This document shows positions 26,380 through 34,306 of a stretch of DNA of 43,289 bases, one piece after another. The position numbers and the translations under genes were made by a program. This DNA comes from Flavobacteriales bacterium (GTDB lineage: Bacteria; Bacteroidota; Bacteroidia; Flavobacteriales; Flavobacteriaceae). Below the pieces are notes generated by a model. The model did no database searches and had not been told where the DNA came from. It saw only the letters and a program-made list of their open reading frames with translations. Location: the NCBI GenBank assembly GCA_004213995.1, contig SGZJ01000010.1, positions 1 to 43,289 of the forward strand, written 5' to 3'. How positions within the stretch are numbered: position 1 is the stretch's first letter; each line of letters starts with the position of its first letter.

Positions 26380-27236
26380 TATAATACGTTTAACAATTGC
26401 TCTTTTATTTTTTCTAATTCATCTTTCATTTGAATTACAATTTTTTGCATTTCAGAGTTATTTGCTTTTGAACCTATAGTATTTATTTCTCTACCAATTT
26501 CTTGCCCAATAAAAGCTAATTTTTTTCCGTTAGAAGTACTGTTTTTAAGCGATGATAAAAAGTATTCTAAATGATTTTTTAGTCTTACTTGCTCTTCAGT
26601 TATATCAATTTTTTCAATATAATATATCAACTCCTGCTCTAACCTATTGTTATCGTGATCAATATTTAATTTTTCAATTTCTAGATTAATTTTAGATCTA
26701 ATATGTTTAATGCGCTCGGGGTCTATTTCATTAATTAATGATAGTAGATCACCAATTTTATGGATTCTCATGATAAAATCTTTTTCTAAAGCTAGACCTT
26801 CATCTTTTCGATATTTAATTAGAGATTCAATAGCATTTTCAATTTCTTTAAAAATCTTCGGCCAATCTGAATCGTTTTCTTCAATCTGTTTAGAAATAAT
26901 GGCATCTGGCATTTTTACTGCTATTTTTAATAACTCTACTGCCGAGCCGTCAACAATACTTCTTAATTGATCAATATATGTATTTATTAAAGGAGAATTT
27001 AGTAATGATTTATTATTATCATTTTTTGAGTCCATATATAACAAAAACTCAACTTTTCCTCTTTTTAGTTTGTCAGATAAATGTTTTCTTATAAGGAGTT
27101 CTTTGGGTTTTACAGAATTTGTTATTCTGGTATTTAAATCTAGATTTTTACTATTTAAAGACTTAATTTCAATTGTTAAATTTCCGCTTTCCAACTGAAC
27201 TATAGACTTACCGTAGCCAGTCATTGATTGAATCAT
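26379..27236 (-). CDS. yicC: YicC-family protein (endoribonuclease/RNase adaptor)
   Basis: A 285-residue protein with the hallmark start MIQSMTGYGKS and the C-terminal block LAFIGQEIGREINTIGSKAN. The family includes YicC of E. coli, described as an endoribonuclease or RNase adaptor. It leads the yicC-gmk-nadD-gpsA minus-strand run, with a -7 box just upstream. Confidence 0.95.
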   Translation of the reverse strand: MIQSMTGYGKSIVQLESGNLTIEIKSLNSKNLDLNTRITNSVKPKELLIRKHLSDKLKRGKVEFLLYMDSKNDNNKSLLNSPLINTYIDQLRSIVDGSAVELLKIAVKMPDAIISKQIEENDSDWPKIFKEIENAIESLIKYRKDEGLALEKDFIMRIHKIGDLLSLINEIDPERIKHIRSKINLEIEKLNIDHDNNRLEQELIYYIEKIDITEEQVRLKNHLEYFLSSLKNSTSNGKKLAFIGQEIGREINTIGSKANNSEMQKIVIQMKDELEKIKEQLLNVL

Positions 27237-27253
27237 ATTATTTTAAGTTTTTA

Positions 27254-27261
27254 CAAAGATA
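27254..27261 (-). promoter_or_regulatory. Candidate -7 box TATCTTTG for the yicC-gmk-nadD-gpsA run
   Basis: Minus-strand TAnnTTTG match ending 17 bp before the yicC start, inside the 33-bp gap to the EamA gene. The same TATCTTTG octamer precedes atpD. The -33 region is not clear. Confidence 0.45.
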
Positions 27262-27269
27262 AATAAATC

Positions 27270-28160
27270 TCAATTAGCTTCTTTTTTTAGAGAAACTAAA
27301 TAAATACCAGTGAAGACTAAACAAACCGCCATGATGTCTGTTAATTTTAAGATGTCACTTCCTGTAGCAATTGCATATATAATTCCTATTATTGGTTGAA
27401 GATAAATAAACATTCCAACGGTTGATGCTTTTAGTGTTTTTAATGCATAAACATTAAGTAAATACACAGCAAACGTTGCACCTGTAATGACAAAACCAAT
27501 TTTTAGAAATGTGATTTTATCATATATTTTCCAAGGAATTTCTAAGAAATGATGAATAGAAAATGGCGTATTTAGTATCACACCTAGAAGAAATAACCAT
27601 TTCATAATTGTTATTACAGAATATTTTTTAGTCAAAGATCTCACGGCGACTAAATATATTGCATAAGAAATACTATTTAATAACAGTAATAAATTACCAG
27701 ACCTTATATCTTCAGGATTAAAATTAGTTCTAGTATTAATAAGTATTATTGAAATAGCACCTATAAAACCGATTGCTACCCCAATTAGTCTAGTCTTTAT
27801 TACTTTTTCTTTTATCATAATAATAGAAATGATGAATACTATAATAGGAGAAATTGTTGAAATTATAGAGCTATTGATTGGAGTAGATAACTCTAACCCT
27901 TTTATGGCAGAAATCATATTTATTGACATTCCAAAAACACTACAGAATAAAAATTTAGGCCAATCTTTTTTTTGAATTTTTTCTTTCTTACTAAATATAG
28001 AAATTATCCAGAATAAAGTGCACGCACCTAATACTCTTGCTAATAATAAGCCAGGTGGAGTTATAAAAACTGGCATTAAGTTTTTAGTAATTGTATGGTT
28101 GAGTCCAAAAATTGATGTCGCTGTTAAAGCAGCAATAATTGCTAGTAGTCTATTATTCAC
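27270..28160 (-). CDS. EamA-family (drug/metabolite) transporter
   Basis: A 296-residue inner-membrane protein with about ten hydrophobic helices in two EamA repeats (about 5-140 and 150-290). ATSIFGLNHTITKNL at the start and YLQPIIGIIYAIATG late in the second repeat are typical of DMT permeases. Substrate is unknown. The start codon is GTG, immediately preceded in frame by a stop, and GTGAATAA contains the stop of the upstream ArsC-like gene, giving an 8-base overlap. Confidence 0.92.
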   Translation of the reverse strand: MNNRLLAIIAALTATSIFGLNHTITKNLMPVFITPPGLLLARVLGACTLFWIISIFSKKEKIQKKDWPKFLFCSVFGMSINMISAIKGLELSTPINSSIISTISPIIVFIISIIMIKEKVIKTRLIGVAIGFIGAISIILINTRTNFNPEDIRSGNLLLLLNSISYAIYLVAVRSLTKKYSVITIMKWLFLLGVILNTPFSIHHFLEIPWKIYDKITFLKIGFVITGATFAVYLLNVYALKTLKASTVGMFIYLQPIIGIIYAIATGSDILKLTDIMAVCLVFTGIYLVSLKKEAN

Positions 28161-28506
28161 TTAGATGCTTTTTTAACTCTAAGATATTTTTTTTGCTGTT
28201 TCCAATAAAAATTTTATTATCAATAACTATCACTGGTCTCTTTAAAAATGTGTAATTATCTAATATGTAATTTTTATATTCAAGCTCAGTTAAGGCTACA
28301 TTTTTAAGTTTTTTTTCACTAAACAGTTTAGCTCTTTTATTGAAAATTAGTTCATAGCTTTTTGATAAATCATATATCATTTCTAACTCATTTATAGTAA
28401 TGGGCTTAGATTTAATTTCTCTAAATTCAAATGAACTATCTAATTTAAGATCTTTAATAATTCTTATACAAGTATTGCAAGATTTTAGATAAAAAACTAC
28501 CTTCAT
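28153..28506 (-). CDS. ArsC/Spx-family thioredoxin-fold protein
   Basis: A 117-residue thioredoxin-fold protein of the ArsC/Spx/YffB group. The redox motif CNTC lies at about 10-13 (YLKSCNTCIRI). A cis-proline-type strand RPVIVIDNKIFIGNS follows later. True arsenate reductases usually have an Arg triad that I cannot confirm, so a glutathione- or thiol-dependent reductase role is only possible. It heads a two-gene unit with the EamA transporter. The leader holds TACCTTTA, one base off the -7 consensus. Confidence 0.85.
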   Translation of the reverse strand: MKVVFYLKSCNTCIRIIKDLKLDSSFEFREIKSKPITINELEMIYDLSKSYELIFNKRAKLFSEKKLKNVALTELEYKNYILDNYTFLKRPVIVIDNKIFIGNSKKNILELKKHLSE

Positions 28507-28571
28507 AGTGAACTAAATATTTATTTAAAAATAAAGGTATTATTTAGTTTTAGATACTACTAATTAAAATA

Positions 28572-28579
28572 TATTTTTG
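28572..28579 (+). promoter_or_regulatory. Candidate -7 box TATTTTTG before the cystathionine enzyme gene
   Basis: TAnnTTTG match 17 bp upstream of the ATG in the divergent gap with the ArsC-like gene. Upstream T-rich sequence (TTTTAG) sits near the -33 position instead of TTG. Confidence 0.45.
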
Positions 28580-28596
28580 TTAAATAAATTATACTA

Positions 28597-29736
28597 ATGA
28601 AATTTAATACTAAAACTATTCATGGTGGACAGACTCACGACCCAGCTTATGGTGCCGTTATGCCTCCAATCTATCAAACATCAACATATGCTCAGACTAC
28701 ACCTGGTGGCCACAAAGGATTTGAATATTCTAGAACTCACAATCCAACTAGACACGCTTTAGAAAATTCATTTGCAAGCATAGAAAATGGCAAACATGGA
28801 CTAGCTTTCGGATCAGGACTTGCTGCAATAGATGCTGTAATTAAATTATTAAAACCTGGTGATGAGGTTATTTCTACAAATGATCTATACGGAGGTACGT
28901 ATAGACTGTTTACTAAAATCTATCAAGATTTTGGAATTAAGTTTCATTTTGTTGGAATGGAAAGCCACTCAAAAATCAATTCTTTGATAAACAAAAACAC
29001 AAAACTATTATGGGCTGAAACTCCTACAAATCCTATGTTAAATATTGTAGATATCAAAGCCTTGTCTAAAATTGCAAAGATTAATAATATCCTATTTGCT
29101 GTTGATAATACGTTCGCAACACCATACATACAAACTCCGTTAGATTTAGGAGCTGACATTGTAATGCATTCAGCAACTAAGTATCTTGGAGGTCATAGTG
29201 ATGTTGTCATGGGTGCGCTTATTGTTAATAATAGCTCTTTAGCAGAGAAATTATATTTTATTCAAAATGCAAGTGGTGCTATTCCGGGACCCCAAGATAG
29301 TTTTTTGGTTTTGCGTGGAATCAAAACTTTGCACATTAGAATGCAAAGGCACTGTGAAAATGCTAAGATGATTGCAGAGTTTTTAAACGAACACCCTAAA
29401 GTTGAAAAAGTTTATTGGCCTGGACTTAAAAATCATAAAAATCACTCTATTGCTAAAAGTCAGATGAATGATTTTGGAGGAATGATTTCTTTTACTTCTA
29501 AGAATAATGACTACGACGAAACTATAAGAATTCTAGAAAGATTAAAAATATTTACTCTTGCTGAATCCTTGGGAGGGGTTGAATCCCTTTCCGGTCACCC
29601 CGCTAGTATGACACACGCAAGTATTCCGAAACTTGAAAGGGAAAAATCAGGTGTTGTAGATTCACTTATTAGACTTAGTGTAGGAATTGAAGATATCTCT
29701 GATTTGATTCAAGACTTGAAACAAGCGCTAGAATAG
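28597..29736 (+). CDS. metB: Cystathionine gamma-synthase / gamma-lyase (PLP enzyme)
   Basis: A 379-residue Cys/Met-metabolism PLP enzyme. PLP-binding Lys195 is in HSATKYLGGHSDVV. EYSRTHNPTRHALE (43-56) and AESLGGVESLSGHPASMTH are conserved. Glu in GGVESL argues against a beta-lyase (usually Tyr). At the EYSR position the Glu43 matches eukaryotic gamma-lyases, while E. coli MetB has Asp, so synthase versus lyase is not settled. The symbol follows usual flavobacterial annotation. It appears monocistronic, 110 bp before gdhA. Confidence 0.88.
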   Translation: MKFNTKTIHGGQTHDPAYGAVMPPIYQTSTYAQTTPGGHKGFEYSRTHNPTRHALENSFASIENGKHGLAFGSGLAAIDAVIKLLKPGDEVISTNDLYGGTYRLFTKIYQDFGIKFHFVGMESHSKINSLINKNTKLLWAETPTNPMLNIVDIKALSKIAKINNILFAVDNTFATPYIQTPLDLGADIVMHSATKYLGGHSDVVMGALIVNNSSLAEKLYFIQNASGAIPGPQDSFLVLRGIKTLHIRMQRHCENAKMIAEFLNEHPKVEKVYWPGLKNHKNHSIAKSQMNDFGGMISFTSKNNDYDETIRILERLKIFTLAESLGGVESLSGHPASMTHASIPKLEREKSGVVDSLIRLSVGIEDISDLIQDLKQALE

Positions 29737-29846
29737 ATTTTTTATTAATATGATAATATTATTAGTGATTAATATAATATATTTATTAAATCATTATTTT
29801 TATACAGCTATTAATTAAAATATTATAATTTAAAATCAAATATATT

Positions 29847-31190
29847 ATGCAAGACAAAATAAACGGATTTTTAGATTTAGTACGCGAAAGAAATGGAAAT
29901 GAACCAGAATTTATGCAGGCAGTTGAAGAGGTTGCAGAAACTGTTATTCCATATATAGTAAATAAAGACATATATCACGGGAAAAATATTTTACTAAGAA
30001 TGGTTGAGCCTGAAAGAGTAATATCGTTTAGAGTCTGTTGGGTTGATGATTTAGGGGAGATTCAGGTAAATAGAGGTTACAGAGTTCAAATGAATTCAGC
30101 AATTGGTCCTTACAAAGGAGGTTTAAGATTTCATCCAACAGTTGACTTGAGTATACTTAAGTTTTTAGCTTTTGAACAAGTTTTTAAAAATAGTCTTACA
30201 ACTTTGCCAATGGGTGGTGGAAAAGGAGGAAGTGATTTTGATCCAAAGGGTAAAAGTGACAATGAGATTATGAGATTTTGCCACTCATTTATGAGTGAGT
30301 TATTTAGACATATCGGCCCAAATACAGACGTGCCTGCAGGAGATATAGGAGTTGGAGGAAGAGAAATAGGGTATTTATTTGGTAAATATAAAAGATTAAG
30401 CAACGAATTTACCGGAGTTTTAACAGGAAAAGGAGTTTCTTGGGGAGGGTCGTTGATACGACCTGAAGCTACAGGTTACGGAACAGTATATTTTGCTCAA
30501 AATATGTTAGCTACAAGAGGAGATGACTTAACAAATAAAACAGTTGTTATTTCTGGATCAGGAAATGTTGCTCAGTTTGCAGCTGAAAAATCAATTCAGT
30601 TAGGAGCAAAAGTTCTTACAATGTCTGATTCTTCTGGTTATATTTATGATTCTGAAGGAATAGATGATGAAAAACTAAAACATATAATGACCCTTAAAAA
30701 TGTTCAAAGAAAGCGAATCAGTGAATACTGTATTAAATATCCAAATAGTGAGTTTGTTAAAGGAAAAACCCCATGGGCTACAAAATGTGACATAGCACTT
30801 CCGTGTGCTACGCAAAACGAATTAGATTTAAACGATTCTAAAGTATTACTTAAAAACGGATGTATTTGTGTAAGTGAGGGAGCTAATATGCCTTCCACCA
30901 AAGATGCAGTTCATGAGTTTCAAAAAGCTAAAATTTTATTTGCTCCCGGTAAAGCTTCAAATGCCGGAGGAGTTGCTACATCAGGTTTAGAAATGACTCA
31001 AAACTCTCTTAGATATAATTGGTCTAGAGAAGAAGTAGATGAAAAATTAAAGGACATAATGATGGATATTCATGATTCTTGCATTGAGTATGGTTCAGAT
31101 GATAACGGTTATGTTGACTATGTAAAAGGAGCTAATATAGCTGGTTTTGTCAAGGTAGCTGATGCAATGCTAGCCCAAGGTATAGTTTAG
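29847..31190 (+). CDS. gdhA: NADP-specific glutamate dehydrogenase
   Basis: Assimilates ammonia: 2-oxoglutarate plus NH4+ plus NADPH gives glutamate. The 447-residue length is typical of hexameric bacterial GdhA. The substrate region shows YKGGLRFHPTVD and PMGGGKGGSDFDPKG with Lys126, then GPNTDVPAGDIGVGGREIG. The cofactor loop VVISGSGNVAQFAAEK and the C-terminal SNAGGVATSGLEMTQNS are standard. The 110-bp leader is extremely AT-rich with overlapping partial repeats, and I see no exact promoter box. It is followed by a strong AT-only hairpin. Confidence 0.97.
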   Translation: MQDKINGFLDLVRERNGNEPEFMQAVEEVAETVIPYIVNKDIYHGKNILLRMVEPERVISFRVCWVDDLGEIQVNRGYRVQMNSAIGPYKGGLRFHPTVDLSILKFLAFEQVFKNSLTTLPMGGGKGGSDFDPKGKSDNEIMRFCHSFMSELFRHIGPNTDVPAGDIGVGGREIGYLFGKYKRLSNEFTGVLTGKGVSWGGSLIRPEATGYGTVYFAQNMLATRGDDLTNKTVVISGSGNVAQFAAEKSIQLGAKVLTMSDSSGYIYDSEGIDDEKLKHIMTLKNVQRKRISEYCIKYPNSEFVKGKTPWATKCDIALPCATQNELDLNDSKVLLKNGCICVSEGANMPSTKDAVHEFQKAKILFAPGKASNAGGVATSGLEMTQNSLRYNWSREEVDEKLKDIMMDIHDSCIEYGSDDNGYVDYVKGANIAGFVKVADAMLAQGIV

Positions 31191-31205
31191 TTTTATATTA
31201 TTATA

Positions 31206-31248
31206 TTATAATGATATATTTGTCGTTCTTATAGATATATCATTATAA
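31206..31248 (+). terminator. Perfect AT-rich inverted repeat between gdhA and porZ
   Basis: TTATAATGATATAT (31206-31219) pairs perfectly with ATATATCATTATAA (31235-31248) around a 15-nt loop, followed by ATTTTTTC. The 14-bp stem and T-run fit a GC-poor terminator for gdhA. A -7-like box (31215-31222) lies within the left arm, so a regulatory role for porZ is also possible. Confidence 0.65.
31215..31222 (+). promoter_or_regulatory. Candidate -7 box TATATTTG for porZ, inside the hairpin
   Basis: Matches TAnnTTTG and ends 34 bp before the porZ ATG. It overlaps the left arm and loop of the inverted repeat. No TTG is present at the expected -33 position. Confidence 0.35.
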
Positions 31249-31256
31249 ATTTTTTC

Positions 31257-33584
31257 ATGAAGTTTATTGCCATACTTTTTTTTTCAATATTGAGTATACC
31301 TCTTTGTATTTCTCAAAACTGGAATGGGCATTATTCTTATCACAACTCAATTGACACTTCAATTGGAAACGGGAAAATATTTACTGCATCAGAAAATGCA
31401 ATTTATATTCACTCAACTCAAGATGATCAACTAAGTATAATTACAACTATAGATGGGTTGTCTGGTGATTTTATTTCAAACATTTATTACAGTACAAATT
31501 TTAATAAATTAATTATTGGATATGAAAACGGTTTAATTCAAATTGTAGATTTTAATAATGATAATATTTTAACTATATATGATATAATAGAAAAGACTAC
31601 AATACCTCCCAATAAAAAAAAGATAAACGAATTTACAGAGGTTGATAATATAATTTATATATCAACTGATTATGGAGTTTCATTATACGACTTAAATTCC
31701 TTAGAATTTAGTGATAGCTTATTTATTGGAGAAGGTGGAACACAACAACAAGTAAATCAGACAATAATAAACGATAATTTTTTATACGCTGTATTGCCAG
31801 ATTTTGGTGGAATAAAAAGAGTTAACCTAGATTTAGATATAATCAACTATCAAAACTGGGAGCTTGTTTATTCTGGAGATTTTGATTTTATATTAAACAT
31901 CGATGATAGTTTTGTTTTTACTAATGAAAACAATGTTTTTTTCAACGAAAACGGCACATTTAGCCAAGTAATTTCTTTGTCTCAAACTATAAAAAAAATT
32001 GTTATAAATGAAGGCAAAATAATAATTACATCCGAAGATAAAATTTTTATTTATGACACAAATTTCAACCTAATAAACAGTTCAATTATAAGCAGTAATT
32101 TTAACACCAACTTTAATAGTTCAGAATTATACAATAATTATATTTATGTAGCCACATCTTCAAAAGGGCTGCTTAAAATTAACATAAATAATGTTCAACA
32201 AAATTACTCAATATTACCCGCTGGCCCTCTTGATAATAATGTCTTTTCAATTAGCTCTCTGTATGGAAGCCTTTGGGCAACTTTTGGAGATTATACTTCA
32301 ACTTATAATCCATATCCATTAGCAAGAAAAGGGGTTAGTCATTGGTCTGACGAATATTGGAATAATATAAATTATGATAGTATTCCTGAAAATGCGGTTA
32401 ATTTAAATAACATTTCAATAAATCCATTTGATTTAAATAATATATTTATTAGCTCATATCACGGTGGATTATTAGAAATCTCAGATGAATCTTTAAGTTT
32501 ATTTGATCAGTCAAATAGTGGTCTAGAGTCTTTAATTTCAAATGAAACTAACTACAACAGTGTAAGAATTTCAGGAAGTAACTTTGATGACTCAGGCACT
32601 TTATGGCTAATGAATTCCAGAGTTGACAACCCTTTAAAGTCTTTTAATCTAGACACAAATCAATGGTCAAGTTATGATTTTACTCAAATTATCCCAGATG
32701 GATTTAATGATGAACTTGGATTTAGTGATATAGTAATTGGATCAAATGGAACAAAATGGATAGGAGGTTTAAATTCTGGATTGATAGGGTTTAATGAAAA
32801 TGCGGGTAATCCACTGATAAAAAGAATAAATGATAATGATGTTGGCAATTTACCTTCTCCTTATGTTAAAAGTCTAGCGATGGATAATAATAACCATTTG
32901 TGGATAGGAACTATTAAAGGACTTAGAGTTTTATATAATACTTCTAATTTTTTTGATGCTAATGTATCTACACAACAGATAGTTATTGAAGAGGATGGGA
33001 TTTATAAAGAACTTTTAGAACAACAATTTATTTCTGATATAAAAGTAGATGGATCAAATAATAAGTGGGTAGGGACTATAGGTTCAGGACTATTTTATTT
33101 TTCACAAAATGGACAACAAACTATCTATCATTTTACTAAGAACAATTCTCCATTACCTTCGAACAATATAAATGATATAGCATTAGATTTTGTAAATGGT
33201 CTTGTATTTATTGCTACAGATAAAGGGTTAGTTTCATTTGATTCAGGGGGATCAACTACAAGCTCAACATTAAATGAATCTTATGTTTATCCGAATCCAG
33301 TTCGTCCATCTTTTAATATGAATATTGAAAAGATAAAAATTTCAGGAATTACAGAAGATATAAATATAAAAATTACAGACATTTCAGGCAATCTCGTGGC
33401 TGAAGCTAATTCAAATGTAAATAATAGATATAACGGATTTAACTTGGAAATCGACGGAGGAATTGCATACTGGAATGGAAAAAACTTAGCAAATAATTCT
33501 GTTTCATCTGGGGTTTATATAGTGATGCTTTCAGATCTCGATAGCTATGACACAAAAATCTTAAAAATTATGATAATTAGATAA
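31257..33584 (+). CDS. porZ: PorZ-like type IX secretion protein (beta-propeller, C-terminal sorting-type domain)
   Basis: A 775-residue exported protein, nearly the length of Porphyromonas PorZ. A signal peptide (about 1-19) is followed by two beta-propeller regions with repeated blades (IIGYENGLIQIVD, IYISTDYGVSLYDL, NHLWIGTIKGLRVLYN, NKWVGTIGSGLFYFS). A C-terminal domain starts around residue 674 with SYVYPNPVRPSF and ends in SGVYIVMLSD...KILKIMIIR. PorZ works at the cell surface with PorU in attaching type IX secreted proteins to lipopolysaccharide. The position just before recO supports the assignment; general propeller T9SS cargo is the alternative. The stop overlaps recO in TAATG. Confidence 0.82.
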   Translation: MKFIAILFFSILSIPLCISQNWNGHYSYHNSIDTSIGNGKIFTASENAIYIHSTQDDQLSIITTIDGLSGDFISNIYYSTNFNKLIIGYENGLIQIVDFNNDNILTIYDIIEKTTIPPNKKKINEFTEVDNIIYISTDYGVSLYDLNSLEFSDSLFIGEGGTQQQVNQTIINDNFLYAVLPDFGGIKRVNLDLDIINYQNWELVYSGDFDFILNIDDSFVFTNENNVFFNENGTFSQVISLSQTIKKIVINEGKIIITSEDKIFIYDTNFNLINSSIISSNFNTNFNSSELYNNYIYVATSSKGLLKININNVQQNYSILPAGPLDNNVFSISSLYGSLWATFGDYTSTYNPYPLARKGVSHWSDEYWNNINYDSIPENAVNLNNISINPFDLNNIFISSYHGGLLEISDESLSLFDQSNSGLESLISNETNYNSVRISGSNFDDSGTLWLMNSRVDNPLKSFNLDTNQWSSYDFTQIIPDGFNDELGFSDIVIGSNGTKWIGGLNSGLIGFNENAGNPLIKRINDNDVGNLPSPYVKSLAMDNNNHLWIGTIKGLRVLYNTSNFFDANVSTQQIVIEEDGIYKELLEQQFISDIKVDGSNNKWVGTIGSGLFYFSQNGQQTIYHFTKNNSPLPSNNINDIALDFVNGLVFIATDKGLVSFDSGGSTTSSTLNESYVYPNPVRPSFNMNIEKIKISGITEDINIKITDISGNLVAEANSNVNNRYNGFNLEIDGGIAYWNGKNLANNSVSSGVYIVMLSDLDSYDTKILKIMIIR

Positions 33585-34306
33585 TGTTAGTATCGAGTTC
33601 CGCTATAGTACTGTCCAAAGTTCGTTATCAAGATAATGATCTAATTATCAAGTGCCTTACAAGAGATTTAGGTGTTGTATCTTATTTGGTTAAAAATATT
33701 TCAGTTTCAAAGAAAAGTAAAAACAAATTTGCATTTTTTCAACTTTTAAATATTATTGATTTAGAGACTAATTTTAATCCAAATAGGTCAATTCAATATA
33801 TTAAAGATTTAAAAATTAAATATAGCTTCAAATCCCTTCACACTAATATCTATAAGAGCTCTGTAGTTATGTTTTTATCTGAAATATTATCTACAATTAT
33901 TCATAATGAAATTCAAGATGTTGAGTTGTTTGATTTTATTGAAAGTTCACTTATTTGGTATGATAATTCTCAAGACAGTTCTACTTTTTATTTAATTTTT
34001 TTGATGAAAATAACTAACTATTTGGGTTTTTATCCAGATTGCACTAATATGCATTTTAATTATTTTAATTTGGAAGAGGGTCTTTTTGAAAATTCAAAAA
34101 ATAGTAAGTATGTAATCAGAGGAGAGAGTCTAGTTTTATTTAAAACAATTTTAGGCATAAAATTTGATAGTAACAAGTTGCCATTTATAGATAAGATGAA
34201 GAAGAAAGATATATTAAATAATATTTTAATTTATTATAAATTGCACGTCGATGGATTTAAAGATCCAAAATCTTTAAAAGTATTAAATCAAATTTTTGCA
34301 GATTAA
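33584..34306 (+). CDS. recO: DNA repair protein RecO
   Basis: Recombination mediator that loads RecA with RecR. The 240-residue protein begins with the OB-fold LVSSSAIVLSKVRYQDNDLIIKCLTRDLGVVSYLVK, followed by the helical RecO domain (LSEILSTIIHNEIQDVELFDFI, then NYLGFYPD). Zinc-finger cysteines of some RecO proteins are not seen as a full set. It is joined by one-base overlaps to porZ and to the receptor gene downstream. Confidence 0.92.
   Translation: MLVSSSAIVLSKVRYQDNDLIIKCLTRDLGVVSYLVKNISVSKKSKNKFAFFQLLNIIDLETNFNPNRSIQYIKDLKIKYSFKSLHTNIYKSSVVMFLSEILSTIIHNEIQDVELFDFIESSLIWYDNSQDSSTFYLIFLMKITNYLGFYPDCTNMHFNYFNLEEGLFENSKNSKYVIRGESLVLFKTILGIKFDSNKLPFIDKMKKKDILNNILIYYKLHVDGFKDPKSLKVLNQIFAD

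Noticed and set aside
29737-29846. Regulatory dyads or a small RNA before gdhA
   Set aside because: The stretch is nearly all A/T with many chance partial repeats; no single stem or promoter box stands out.
30131-30403. 90-codon minus-strand frame inside gdhA
   Set aside because: Pro/Leu-rich antisense shadow of the conserved glycine-rich substrate region of gdhA.
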